Below, piece after piece: positions 19,138 to 28,461 of a stretch of DNA of 64,000 nucleotides; within the stretch, counting starts at the first letter, position 1; each line of letters opens with the position of its first letter. The DNA comes from Bacillus sp. HMF5848 (GTDB lineage: Bacteria > Bacillota > Bacilli > Bacillales > HMF5848): the NCBI RefSeq assembly GCF_003944835.1, contig NZ_RWIV01000001.1, positions 3,382,530-3,446,529 of the forward strand, in the 5' to 3' direction. Under the pieces are notes generated by a model. The model made no database searches and was not told the origin of the DNA. It worked only from the letters and a program-made list of their open reading frames with translations. The position numbers were made by a program, and so were the translations under genes.

Positions 19138-19169
19138 AAAGTGTCCCAAACTAATTCAGGGGACACTTT
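19138..19169. terminator. Two-way intrinsic terminator
   Basis: AAAGTGTCCC (19138-19147) pairs with GGGACACTTT (19160-19169). T-rich tracts follow on both strands. It separates the phosphatase gene from the convergent deacetylase gene. Confidence 0.92.
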
Positions 19170-19199
19170 CTTAATTTTTTATGTCTACTTTGCTATCAT

Positions 19200-20027
19200 T
19201 CACAACTTATTAAGTAGCCTTCTTAAAAACTCTTCTAAAACTAGCCAGCCCTTTAAGCGCGCAATAAATAGTATTTTTCCATCTGAGCGTTGTATAGGGA
19301 CTCTTTTTAAAATTGCATAATCCGTTGATGCTAATTTATTAGTGACTGGCTTCCCCTTAAAAATTGATACACCAGATGCATATAAGTTTCTAACATAATT
19401 CTCTGACATATTGTTATATCTACCTCTAGGATATGAAAAATGATAAACAGGTATATTCAATCTATTTTCTAATATATGTTTACAAACTAGTATTTCACTT
19501 CCGAGCATTTTCTCATCTATTCTATCAAGGTCTAAATGATTTACAGTATGCGCTCCAAATTGTACAAGCCTACTTTTACTTATCTCGACGATTTGACACC
19601 AATTCATAAGTTGGTTTGATCCGAGGTCTTGATCCCACCAAAAGATTTTATCTGTTTCAATATAACTTGGGACAAGGTATTGGATAGATGGAAAATTAAA
19701 TTTTTTTAGAATTGGATATGTAGTTTCAAAGTAATCCATGTATCCATCATCAAATGTTAATACGATCGTTTTATTTGTCAGTTTCTTTTCCTTTACTCTC
19801 TTCATTAATAGATCCATTGTGATCACTTCATACTGATGACGTTTTAAATAGTTCATTTGCCACAAGAAATTTTCTATTGAAACGGATAGTTCTTTTTTTA
19901 TGTCGTCATTCACTCGATGGTACATTAGGATGGTTGCTTGCGGCTCTTGTTTTTTAAAAAAACGAAACAACAATCCAATGGGCAACAGTAATATAAGCTT
20001 AATAGCTTTTCTTATAAGAAATGTCAC
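19200..20027 (-). CDS. Polysaccharide deacetylase (NodB/CE4 family)
   Basis: 275 residues with an N-terminal membrane helix (about 8-25). CE4 motif 1 is LTFDDGYMDYF (about 95-105) and motif 2 is HTVNH (HxxxH); SYPRGRYN matches motif 3. The metal and catalytic residues are therefore kept. It probably removes acetyl groups from the nascent polymer outside the cell. GTG start overlaps the stop of the upstream glycosyltransferase gene (GTGA), with AGGGTGATAAG as ribosome site, so it is translationally coupled. Confidence 0.9.
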   Translation of the reverse strand: MTFLIRKAIKLILLLPIGLLFRFFKKQEPQATILMYHRVNDDIKKELSVSIENFLWQMNYLKRHQYEVITMDLLMKRVKEKKLTNKTIVLTFDDGYMDYFETTYPILKKFNFPSIQYLVPSYIETDKIFWWDQDLGSNQLMNWCQIVEISKSRLVQFGAHTVNHLDLDRIDEKMLGSEILVCKHILENRLNIPVYHFSYPRGRYNNMSENYVRNLYASGVSIFKGKPVTNKLASTDYAILKRVPIQRSDGKILFIARLKGWLVLEEFLRRLLNKL

Positions 20028-21166
20028 CTTATCACCCTAAACCTTTGATATATATTCTCCAACTCTTTAATTACGTTAGTTGTAGAGTAAGTCTTGATTT
20101 TCCCTATAGAATATTGACCCATTTTTGATCTTATCTGTTTGTTATCTATTAAAAGTTTCATAAAGTGCGTCAAATCGTCTACATGACCAAGGTTTACAAC
20201 AAAACCATTTTCCTCATGTGTAATTAAATCTTTGCTCCCGCGTATGTTCGTTACAATAGCAGGAAGACCTAGGACCATCCCCTCCATAATAGACTTCGGT
20301 AAACCCTCTCTTTTGGAAACTAGAGTAATAGCGTCTGAGTGTTTTAATATCTCTTGCACATCATGTCTAAATCCGAGAAAATGCACATTATTGATTTTTT
20401 TTTGAAGAGTATACGTTTTCATCCTAGAATAGAATTTCCCGCTCCCAGCTAAAATAAGATGACAATCAGTAGAGACTTGAAGTAGTCGCTGCCATGCTTG
20501 TAAGAGGAAGCGATGATTTTTATTTTTAGTAAATTCAGCAACACACACAAGAACAAAATCCTCCTGGGGAATAGCTAATTCTTCACGAATGTTACCGATA
20601 GATTCATCATTTTGTTTGTGTAGGTTAAGGTTTACTCCCACTCCATGTGTTAAAAAAAGTGTTTTATTTGGGACATAACCCATTTTTTTCGCCATTGTGA
20701 AATCTTCATCATTGACAACTATCAAACCATCTGTCCATCTTTTTGCAATCTTTTCAGCGGGATAATAAATAAGCCAATTGATAAGAGGTGCGTTCTTATG
20801 AAAATGAAATCCGTGTGCTGTATACAACACAGGCCCTTGTTTGTAAAAACTGGATATCATCCTAACAATAAAAGCAGCAATAGGAGTATGTACATGTATT
20901 ACTTTATATATATTGGTTTTAAATAAAACAGAAAGCCCCTTCATAGCTAAGATGTTATTCATATTTAGCGGCGAGCGTGAAAAAAGGATAGTATGACAAA
21001 CAACCCCCATTTCTTCAATCTCGTCTTTTCTTCCTTCATTGTCGTTTGCTGCTGCATGAACTTCGAAGCCTTTGTCTTGCAAAAGCTTTATCGTTGGTTT
21101 ATGAAAGTTTGCTAAATGTGTATACACGGTAGCTACCAATAAAACTCTCTGTTTCACTTCATTCAC
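20024..21166 (-). CDS. GT4-family glycosyltransferase
   Basis: 380 residues, GT-B fold. The N-terminal half has VLLVATVYTHLANFHKPTI (acceptor side); the C-terminal half has the donor motif E-x7-E in SKREGLPKSIMEGM near residue 290, followed by GLPAIVTNIRGSKDLI. This is the retaining GT4 pattern seen in EpsD/CapM-type enzymes. It adds one sugar to the lipid-linked repeat unit on the inner membrane face. GTG start overlaps the stop of the Wzy-type gene, and the stop overlaps the deacetylase start. It is the only plain glycosyltransferase in this locus, so the repeat unit is short or other transferases lie elsewhere. Confidence 0.9.
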   Translation of the reverse strand: MNEVKQRVLLVATVYTHLANFHKPTIKLLQDKGFEVHAAANDNEGRKDEIEEMGVVCHTILFSRSPLNMNNILAMKGLSVLFKTNIYKVIHVHTPIAAFIVRMISSFYKQGPVLYTAHGFHFHKNAPLINWLIYYPAEKIAKRWTDGLIVVNDEDFTMAKKMGYVPNKTLFLTHGVGVNLNLHKQNDESIGNIREELAIPQEDFVLVCVAEFTKNKNHRFLLQAWQRLLQVSTDCHLILAGSGKFYSRMKTYTLQKKINNVHFLGFRHDVQEILKHSDAITLVSKREGLPKSIMEGMVLGLPAIVTNIRGSKDLITHEENGFVVNLGHVDDLTHFMKLLIDNKQIRSKMGQYSIGKIKTYSTTNVIKELENIYQRFRVIR

Positions 21167-22350
21167 CCCAAAGTTTTTTCAGTTTTTTTTTGATAAATCC
21201 ATGGTAGCGCGAGTAAAACCCAAAAATGACGCCAGTGTAATGTATCAATTACAATACTGTTAACATACAGACCTAACAGAGTGGAAGTGCATATGATGTA
21301 CAAGGGTGATTTAGTCTGAATAGACGCGTATATTGACCTAATCCACGTAATAATTAAAAAAGAAACAAACGAGATAAAACCCATTATGCCACTCTCACCA
21401 AGTACACGGACATATAGACTGTGCGGTGAATAATTAGAAATGAATTCGGATTGTCCTGGACCGCTCCCAAATGGATATTCTCTTAACGTACTCAGGACTT
21501 TAAATTGTGTGGAAAAACGACTACTATCGTAATGTTGCATGCCAAAGCGTGTTTCAAACATACTTTGAATCGGTGGGATATTTATCAAAATGATTAGCAC
21601 TGTCAAAGACATAATGGACAATATCACCAATATGTTGATTCGTTTTTTAAAAGTTCTCTTTTTCGGACTTAATACAATCCATAGAACAAAAAATAGTGTA
21701 CATGAAATAAAATAGTTAATCCAAGCAGCTCTTGAGAAACTAAGAAAAACGGCACTGGTAGTAATTAAAAAGGATGCCAGCCATATAATTTTTGTTCTTT
21801 TGCGAATGGAAGATTCAAAGTACATTAATGAAAATAAAACCACTGGAATGAGAAAAGGACCAAACACATTTGGATCCTTAAATAACCCCTTGATTCTACC
21901 CAAATACAAAAATATCTCTGCTGAAGGCAGAACGTTAAAATAGGCCGTAAGACCAAGCAATGCTGAAACGATCCCAGCTGTGACATACCCATACACAATA
22001 CTTTGTATTATCTGATCGTGATCAGATGAGATAATACTTATCAACATAGTCCAGAGCATAATAAGGTAAAAGGTAATAAAAAAGTAAAAAAAACCAGTGA
22101 TTTCATCCTCCATAAAATACATGGAGACAATGTTTTGAAGAATATAAAACCAAAGAAGTAGTAGCGGTAGTGTAAAGTGGGGTCGAAATATAAACATGGA
22201 AAAAAAGAATGTTAATCCAAACACCATGAGTATTAAAATATCAAAAGGAGCAGGCTCTATTGTAACCCAACCACTAAGTGCAAAAGTTAACCAAAATAGA
22301 AAGAGAATGATGTATTTTTCATACTGACCTCTCGTGAAACTTTCCATCAT
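21163..22350 (-). CDS. O-antigen polymerase/ligase-like membrane protein (Wzy)
   Basis: 395 residues, about 10-12 membrane segments, with a loop containing FSFSRAAWINYFI-type sequence and a long outside loop ending SGPGQSEFISNYSPHSLYVR, the pattern of Wzy_C/O-antigen ligase proteins. It probably joins repeat units outside the membrane. First gene of the coupled Wzy-GT4-deacetylase unit; divergent from the Wzx gene. Confidence 0.85.
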   Translation of the reverse strand: MMESFTRGQYEKYIILFLFWLTFALSGWVTIEPAPFDILILMVFGLTFFFSMFIFRPHFTLPLLLLWFYILQNIVSMYFMEDEITGFFYFFITFYLIMLWTMLISIISSDHDQIIQSIVYGYVTAGIVSALLGLTAYFNVLPSAEIFLYLGRIKGLFKDPNVFGPFLIPVVLFSLMYFESSIRKRTKIIWLASFLITTSAVFLSFSRAAWINYFISCTLFFVLWIVLSPKKRTFKKRINILVILSIMSLTVLIILINIPPIQSMFETRFGMQHYDSSRFSTQFKVLSTLREYPFGSGPGQSEFISNYSPHSLYVRVLGESGIMGFISFVSFLIITWIRSIYASIQTKSPLYIICTSTLLGLYVNSIVIDTLHWRHFWVLLALPWIYQKKTEKTLG

Positions 22351-22519
22351 ACACTATGTTTCCCTTCACCCATTTTTACTAGTTTATTAGAAAAATCTTA
22401 TTAATATGCAAAAAGGGGATAAATAGAAGTTCGTCATGTACTAATATCAACTTTTAAAACATAATATGAACTAGTCCTGAATGATTTATAATCGGAAAAA
22501 TTAGAAGGTGATATATAAC

Positions 22520-23827
22520 ATGACATCAGTGTGGAATATGATTAACAAATATATGGAGAAATCTACATTTTTAAGGCATGTTGCAACTCTTACAACTGGC
22601 ACAGCATCGGGACAAATCATCATTATTGCAGCATCTCCCCTTTTGACTCGTATATACTCCCCTGAAGATTTTGGTTTGTTAGGTATATATGTTTCACTTC
22701 TAGCTATTCTCGTCAGACTTTCTTCCCTTCAATATGACAAAACTATTACTTTACCAAAAGATACGCTCGATGCCTCTGCATTGACACTGTTGTCATTCGT
22801 TATTCTTGTAATATCAACCTTGATAGTTGGAATAATTATTTTTTTTATAGGGGAAAAGCTCAGCCTACTATTTGATATCTTGAGTTTTTCCCAATACTTA
22901 TTTTTATTACCTGTTAGCCTGCTTGGCATTGGCACATATGAAATAATGAGTAAATGGGCTATGAGAAAGGAGCAGTATTCAAGCATCGCAAAGACCAAGG
23001 TAACACAGAGCTTTATAATGGTAAGCTCACAAGTTATGGGCGGTCTGCTTTTTGTAGGACCTATTTCATTGTTAGTCGGAGATGCTCTTGGACGAATGAC
23101 AGGGAGTAGTCGGTTATTTGTTAACTCGGTAAAGCAGGATTTATCATTATTTAAAAAAGTTACTTTGCCCCATATCATGACATTGGCAACTAGATATAAA
23201 AAGTTCCCCTTGTTGTCAAGCATATCCGCATTAACTAGGCAAATTTCTACCGAACTTCCAACCCTTTTATTAATTTTTTTTTATGGTCCTGCTGTTGGAG
23301 GTAGTTATGTTCTAGTGCAAAGAATATTGAGCGTGCCGTTAAATCTTATTGGTACTTCTATTGATAATGTTATGTTAGCTGAAACCTCTCATTTATTGCA
23401 TTCTAATCCTAATAAAATTAAAAAATTAGTGTTTAAAACGATGAAGAATATGTTCTACATCATATCCCCTATAATGATTGTTATCGCTTTGTCTGCCCCC
23501 TCTGCCTTTCCTTTTATTTTTGGAGAAAAATGGGCTGATACGGGTATATATGTATCAATACTATCGTTGATGTACTTCTTTCAATTTATTTCTGTCCCTT
23601 TTTCACCAATTCTTATAGTTTTAGAAAGGCAAGGTTTACAAGTCATACGTGAATTAATCCGCATATTATTGATTTCTGGTTCATTATGGTATGCAAATTT
23701 AAAAGACATTGACGCAATGGGGGCCATTATACTAATTAGTGTTGCTGGTGCACTAAGCTTTATCAGTTACAGTGTTTTTTCCTGGTTTGCCCTTCATCAA
23801 TTTAAGCTTAAGCTTAAACTTAAATAA
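22520..23827 (+). CDS. Polysaccharide repeat-unit flippase (Wzx, MOP family)
   Basis: 435 residues, about 12 membrane segments, with the N-terminal pattern HVATLTTGTASGQIIIIAAS followed by PLLTRIYSPEDFGLLGIY, typical of Wzx-like flippases. It moves the lipid-linked unit across the membrane. ATG at 22520 is chosen because AGAAGGTGAT lies 6 bases before it. The last nine codons read FKLKLKLK-stop and come from a repeated AAGCTT. They overlap by 75 bp the end of the convergent ATP-grasp gene. Confidence 0.9.
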   Translation: MTSVWNMINKYMEKSTFLRHVATLTTGTASGQIIIIAASPLLTRIYSPEDFGLLGIYVSLLAILVRLSSLQYDKTITLPKDTLDASALTLLSFVILVISTLIVGIIIFFIGEKLSLLFDILSFSQYLFLLPVSLLGIGTYEIMSKWAMRKEQYSSIAKTKVTQSFIMVSSQVMGGLLFVGPISLLVGDALGRMTGSSRLFVNSVKQDLSLFKKVTLPHIMTLATRYKKFPLLSSISALTRQISTELPTLLLIFFYGPAVGGSYVLVQRILSVPLNLIGTSIDNVMLAETSHLLHSNPNKIKKLVFKTMKNMFYIISPIMIVIALSAPSAFPFIFGEKWADTGIYVSILSLMYFFQFISVPFSPILIVLERQGLQVIRELIRILLISGSLWYANLKDIDAMGAIILISVAGALSFISYSVFSWFALHQFKLKLKLK

Positions 23828-24961
23828 CATTTGTGCACACTCAACTAAAAACGGTAGAGGATCCTTTACTTGAAATGTATCGTATGTTACATGAGAATGT
23901 TTTTGCCATAAAACAGATGTAACGCATTTTGCTTTCTCATTAAATGAAATATTACTTCTTAAAATATGAAAAATATAACTAAAATCACCTAATATCCACC
24001 TAGAATACACATCAATTTGATAGCTACTTCCGTATTGTTCTGAAAGTTGCTCTATACTCAACTGATCAATAAATATATCACACATCATTTTAGGAAAATT
24101 CACACCAGATGCAACAGCTAAGTCCATAGAGCCCCATGGTCGCCCATTCACTTCCATAAAAAAAGCATCTTCTTCACTAATTCCTTTAAATTCAATCATC
24201 AACACACCAGTCCATTTGAGCTGATTAATTATTTTTTTAGCAGAATTAAGTAACAAGGGATGCGCTGGTATAGATTTACGCATGGAACTTACCCCACCAC
24301 TAGGAGGCACTTCTCTAATACGTTCATGTGCAAATATTGAAAAAACCACTCCATCTTTAGCTGCTGCAAAGATTCCATAACCACGTCCTTCTATATACTC
24401 TTGTTGCAAGGGGTCTTCATCAAATTGCTTCATCTCTTTAAGAATAATCTCCCTATCAGCAGGACTGTTAATAATCCTTCGAAAACCTGTGATTAGTTGA
24501 TTGTTGACTATATATCTCGACTGGCGAGGCTTTATAACAAGTTTCTCTTGTCGTTTCGGTGCTCCTATTGTTTTAACATCGAAGGATTCTACAAAATCAT
24601 TCATACGCTTTTTATCAAAAGTAAGCATATATACCTCTTTGTTTGGAGCCATAAGTCGGTCCTTAATTTCTTCATAATATTTCGAGCAATAAATAGGATA
24701 TAGTGTCACATCACTACAAGGAAAGATATAGTCAGGTCGTATTTTATTCACAATGTGCTTTAGACTTTCAATAAATAGAAGAGTACTTTTCTTAGGGCAA
24801 TGATAATAAAAGGACCTTTCTGTATAACGACTATATTTACAGAAATCTAATTTACTTGGTCCAGCGGTATATATGGTAAAACGATTTGAGATCCCAATTG
24901 CTCTAATAATAGACAAGGTTGAACGTAAATCAGCATCAAGAATTAAAATTGTTTTTTTCAT
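23753..24961 (-). CDS. ATP-grasp enzyme of the exopolysaccharide locus
   Basis: About 402 residues, soluble. The N-terminal domain (ILILDADLRSTLSIIRAIG) is followed by an ATP-grasp fold with KLVIKPRQSRY (ATP Lys), QQEYIEGRGYGIF, and the metal site MIEFKG...FMEVNGRPWGSM. Carboxylate-amine ligases of this shape form amide bonds. In a polysaccharide locus a likely job is joining an amino acid to a sugar or uronic acid, but this is inference. ATG at 24961 fits the conserved start better than the upstream TTG/ATG at 24994. The last 25 codons lie in the overlap with the flippase gene and read FKFKLKLKL there. Confidence 0.88.
   Translation of the reverse strand: MKKTILILDADLRSTLSIIRAIGISNRFTIYTAGPSKLDFCKYSRYTERSFYYHCPKKSTLLFIESLKHIVNKIRPDYIFPCSDVTLYPIYCSKYYEEIKDRLMAPNKEVYMLTFDKKRMNDFVESFDVKTIGAPKRQEKLVIKPRQSRYIVNNQLITGFRRIINSPADREIILKEMKQFDEDPLQQEYIEGRGYGIFAAAKDGVVFSIFAHERIREVPPSGGVSSMRKSIPAHPLLLNSAKKIINQLKWTGVLMIEFKGISEEDAFFMEVNGRPWGSMDLAVASGVNFPKMMCDIFIDQLSIEQLSEQYGSSYQIDVYSRWILGDFSYIFHILRSNISFNEKAKCVTSVLWQKHSHVTYDTFQVKDPLPFLVECAQMLFKFKLKLKLMKGKPGKNTVTDKA
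23801..23827. repeat. Palindromic AAGCTT repeat coding KLKL on both strands
   Basis: The word TTTAAGCTTAAGCTTAAACT starts at 23801. Since AAGCTT is its own reverse complement, the plus strand reads F-KLKLKLK-stop (flippase tail) and the minus strand reads FKFKLKLKL (ATP-grasp tail). The repeat lies at the overlapped 3' ends of two convergent genes. Confidence 0.9.
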
Positions 24962-25100
24962 TGTAATCACCCAATTTAAAGAATTTTCAGACATATTTAT
25001 GAATATGTATGAAAAAGAGTACTTAGACTACCACACTTACGCATCTCTTCTTTTGAATTGGAATATTAGACAAAATTCATGACAATTCCCATATAAGGGT

Positions 25101-26036
25101 GTGAAAACAATATTGAAAAAGTGGATAATTATTTGCACTATTGTCCTTTTCACAATATGTCTAGCTTCATTTGGCTATGTTTACTATATATATTACCAAG
25201 TAGTAGATACCTTTGAACAAATATATGAGCCAATTCATCCTAACACCGTAAGTGGGAGGAGTAATTTTCCTTTTAATAAAGAGATGCTTTATGCAGAAAA
25301 AGCACACCAACAAAATCAAACTCCTATTCGCATCTTAATTATTGGTATTGATGAACGTGAAGGAGATTATGGACGATCTGATGTGCTAATTTTCACATCC
25401 ATCCATCCTAGCGATCAATCCATTCGTATGTTTAATATCCCTAGAGACACTCGTGTTAAAATTATTGGCAAAGACTTCGAAGACAAAATAAATCATGCCT
25501 ATGCTTATGGGTCAACGAATACGACAATCAAAACAGTAGAGGCTTTTCTTGAAACCCCAATAGATTATTACATTAAAATTAATATGGAGGGTTTTTATCA
25601 GTTAATTGATTCATTAGAAGGTATTACGATTAATAATGAACTCGAATGGGAGGACGAAGACTATGTATTTAAAAAAGGAGACATTACATTAGATGGAAAG
25701 CAAGCATTACGTTACGTCAGAATGAGGTACCTAGACCCTAAGGGGGATTTAGGTAGAAATGATCGACAAAAGAAAGTCATCAAAGCAATGGCAGTCAAAA
25801 TGGTATCATTTTCATCTATCACTAAAATGAATGAAATCTTACGTACAGTAGGTAATAACTTAACAACAAATATCACACAACAAGATATGACCTTTCTTTA
25901 TATGAACTTTAAAGATTACCGAAACAATATATTGACCACACAAGTTGATGGGAAGAGTCAATATATTAATGATATCTATTATTATATTGTTTCTGAACAA
26001 GAACGTATAACTCTTCATCAGTTTATCAATAACTAG
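25101..26036 (+). CDS. LytR-CpsA-Psr (LCP) polymer ligase
   Basis: 311 residues; one N-terminal membrane helix (about 8-28) then an outside LCP domain. Key positions are visible: RILIIGIDEREGDYGRSDV (Asp pair), IPRDTRVKI, and RYVRMRYLDPKGDLGRNDRQ. LCP enzymes move a polymer from undecaprenyl pyrophosphate to peptidoglycan, so the product of this locus is probably wall-attached. GTG at 25101 has AAGG only about 3 bases upstream; a TTG at 25113 would have better spacing, so the start is uncertain by four codons. Confidence 0.93.
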   Translation: MKTILKKWIIICTIVLFTICLASFGYVYYIYYQVVDTFEQIYEPIHPNTVSGRSNFPFNKEMLYAEKAHQQNQTPIRILIIGIDEREGDYGRSDVLIFTSIHPSDQSIRMFNIPRDTRVKIIGKDFEDKINHAYAYGSTNTTIKTVEAFLETPIDYYIKINMEGFYQLIDSLEGITINNELEWEDEDYVFKKGDITLDGKQALRYVRMRYLDPKGDLGRNDRQKKVIKAMAVKMVSFSSITKMNEILRTVGNNLTTNITQQDMTFLYMNFKDYRNNILTTQVDGKSQYINDIYYYIVSEQERITLHQFINN

Positions 26037-26093
26037 CTAATAAAAATTCACCAGTCGACAACAGAAAGTTTTTCTTTATTATATTTTAAATAA

Positions 26094-26117
26094 CACCCTC
26101 TCTTACCAGAGAGGGTG
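26094..26117 (-). terminator. Terminator of the chemoreceptor gene
   Basis: CACCCTCTC (26094-26102) pairs with GAGAGGGTG (26109-26117) around TTACCA. Minus-strand reading continues into a T-rich stretch. It may also stop the convergent LCP transcript. Confidence 0.82.
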
Positions 26118-26127
26118 ACACATATAA

Positions 26128-28107
26128 TTAAATCTCAAATTTTTCCAGTTCTTTTTTCAGTTCTACTGAATAACTGTCTAGCTCTTCTGCAAGCTTGTTT
26201 AGCTGTTCCATAGAAGCCGTTGTTTCTTCAATAGATGCTGACACTTCTTCTGTTCCAGCAGCTGTTTCCTGACTAATTGATGTGATCTTTTCAGTATGTG
26301 ACACTAAAGAGTCAGTTTGCTGTAACATAGTTTGAACAGAATTCACAATAGACTGAATAGCTTTCTGGCTACCCTCTACCGCATTTGATATAGTGATAAA
26401 TGCCTGTTCCGTTTCCCCTACTGCTTGTCCTTGCACATCTAAATAATCCGTTGTTTCTGTAATGAGTGTAACGGTTCTCGTTGTTTCAGACTGCATCTGA
26501 CTCACAAGAGAAGTAATGTCTTGTAATGAATACTCAGTTTGCTCAGCTAACTTACGTACTTCACTGGCGACAACGGCAAAGCCTTTTCCGTGTTCGCCTG
26601 CACGAGCCGCCTCAATGGCAGCGTTTAAAGCCAATAGATTTGTTTGCCCAGCAATTTCCGCAATGCGTGTCACAATTTCATTAATTGATTTTGAACGCTG
26701 ATCTAACGACTGTACAGCCTGTTCCATTTCTCCAGCAAGCGTTTTTGTTTGAGTAAAATGCCCTTGTAACGTATTTACTGTTTGCAATCCTACATTCGAT
26801 ACTTGGATCATATTATCTGCTTCTACTGACATTTCCTGAGTCTGCTGTCCTATCGTTGATGTTTGATGGGAAACATTGTGCACGACTGTATTAGCTTGTT
26901 CCATTAGTTCTGTTTGATCTGATGCACCACTTGCAATTTGCTGCATTGTTCTTGCCACTTCATTAGATGCAGCTGTATTTTCTTCAGCACTTGCTACTAA
27001 CGTTTGTGCGACATCTGTTACACTAACTGATATATGAGCAACCTTTTCCATGATGGTACGCATTTGCAATATCATCGTATTAAAGCTTTGCGCAAGCTCT
27101 CCTATTTCATCTTCTCGGATTATCGCTACTTCTGCTGTCAGATTTCCACTCTCCACTTCCCTCATTGTTTCTTGAAGCTTGTGAAGAGGCTTTGTAATAC
27201 GCTTTGTAACAATTAAAGAAACTAGAACAGACAAAATAATTACTAATACTAATGCAATTCCAATCGGCACAATAATTTGTTGGCCTTTTTGCTCTAGCTC
27301 TGACTTATTAACTGTGCCAAGAATTTTCCAACCGGTTGCTTCATTAATCGCATACGTTAAGATTTTTTCTTCTCCCTTATATTCGTAATCTATTGAACTA
27401 CGCTGTTCGCTTTCCATCATTTTCTTGTAGAATTGTTCTTCCACTGCTGATGTGCCGATTAAGTCTTCAATTGGATGTGATAAAAAAACACCATTTTGAT
27501 CTAGTATAGCTGCATATCCAGTTTGTCCAATCTTCACATTTCCCACTAAATCTGAAATGGAATCCTGCGTTATATCTAATGATAATACACCCACATTACT
27601 AATCGCCTTCGTTATACTAACGGTGAACTTTTTTGAAGCCGAATCGATATAAGGATCCGTCCAAACGACTTCATTCGGATTTGCCTTTGCTTTTTCATAC
27701 CAAGGTCGCACTCTTGGATCAAAATCACTTGGAAGATCTTGTGTAGGGTATAGAATCATTTCACCGTCGGATGTACCAAAGTATATATTTTTTATTCTAG
27801 GATTTGAATCAGTAATTTCTTTAAATTTGTTGAGTATCGGACTTTTTTGATACTTCGCTTTTCTCAAGTCAACGCTTGTTGATTCTTGACGAATTGTTCC
27901 TTCTAGTGAATTGAATAAGATGTCTAAGGTGTTGTTGAGTTGAACAATATCACCTTGCATACTCGTAGTTAATTCATCCGTTGTGATCTGAACTGTGTAT
28001 TGAAATGCTACTACTGATAACCCAACACCTGATAAAATAAACAGAGATAAAAATGGTAATAAAATTTGTCGTTGCAATGATTGTTTGTTCTTTTTTGCCT
28101 TTTTCAT
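26128..28107 (-). CDS. Methyl-accepting chemotaxis protein with dCache sensor
   Basis: 659 residues from ATG at 28107, where GGAGG sits 6 bases upstream; the in-frame codon at 28146 has none. Order: membrane helix (about 15-35), outside dCache_1 domain (about 40-275; [20 protein letters not shown] resembles the amino-acid-binding dCache signature), second helix (about 280-300), HAMP, then a signalling helix pair whose tip holds [20 protein letters not shown]. It senses a small ligand, perhaps an amino acid, and signals through CheW/CheA. Confidence 0.95.
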   Translation of the reverse strand: MKKAKKNKQSLQRQILLPFLSLFILSGVGLSVVAFQYTVQITTDELTTSMQGDIVQLNNTLDILFNSLEGTIRQESTSVDLRKAKYQKSPILNKFKEITDSNPRIKNIYFGTSDGEMILYPTQDLPSDFDPRVRPWYEKAKANPNEVVWTDPYIDSASKKFTVSITKAISNVGVLSLDITQDSISDLVGNVKIGQTGYAAILDQNGVFLSHPIEDLIGTSAVEEQFYKKMMESEQRSSIDYEYKGEEKILTYAINEATGWKILGTVNKSELEQKGQQIIVPIGIALVLVIILSVLVSLIVTKRITKPLHKLQETMREVESGNLTAEVAIIREDEIGELAQSFNTMILQMRTIMEKVAHISVSVTDVAQTLVASAEENTAASNEVARTMQQIASGASDQTELMEQANTVVHNVSHQTSTIGQQTQEMSVEADNMIQVSNVGLQTVNTLQGHFTQTKTLAGEMEQAVQSLDQRSKSINEIVTRIAEIAGQTNLLALNAAIEAARAGEHGKGFAVVASEVRKLAEQTEYSLQDITSLVSQMQSETTRTVTLITETTDYLDVQGQAVGETEQAFITISNAVEGSQKAIQSIVNSVQTMLQQTDSLVSHTEKITSISQETAAGTEEVSASIEETTASMEQLNKLAEELDSYSVELKKELEKFEI

Positions 28108-28461
28108 AAGGAGCCTCCATTTATATGATTTGTAAAGTAAATTCATATATTACTATTTATCTTACATGAAAAAAGATTTTGAAAAAAGAGTCGATTTATG
28201 TAGAAATTGTGTATTGTGAACAAATCTTGCTACACTATAGTAAAAGTGAGGAGGAAAAAGCACATAAATAAATGCGAATATATTATTTTAAATCAACTTA
28301 TTCGCAGCATTTTTAAGGAAGATAAACTGCTCGGCGTTGGAGAAGGATAGTAGATTCATTCCGTGCCACATACTTTAAAAATAGAGATAGAAAAAAGCCC
28401 AATGTGGATGACATTGAGCTTTTCTATCACAAGCACATAATTATTAATTACATTTTGAAAG
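28108..28461. other. Gap with terminator, otherwise empty
   Basis: Between the chemoreceptor and the GGDEF-EAL gene. It holds the 28386-28428 hairpin and a weak inverted repeat GCGAATA/TATTCGC (28274-28280, 28299-28305). No gene with a ribosome site longer than about 15 codons is present. Confidence 0.5.
28386..28428 (-). terminator. Terminator of the PAS-GGDEF-EAL gene
   Basis: On the minus strand GATAGAAAAGCTCAATGT pairs with ACATTGGGCTTTTTTCTATC (with one G-U pair and a one-base bulge), and the stem contains its own T run. It lies about 35 bp past the 28462 stop. Confidence 0.75.

Noticed and set aside
24873-25082. Small plus-strand frame upstream of the LCP gene
   Set aside because: Most of it is antisense to the ATP-grasp gene; the free 27-codon part has no ribosome site and no recognisable protein.
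28274-28305. Inverted repeat GCGAATA/TATTCGC in the gap before the chemoreceptor
   Set aside because: Seven-bp arms with an 18-base AT-rich loop and no T run; likely by chance in AT-rich DNA.
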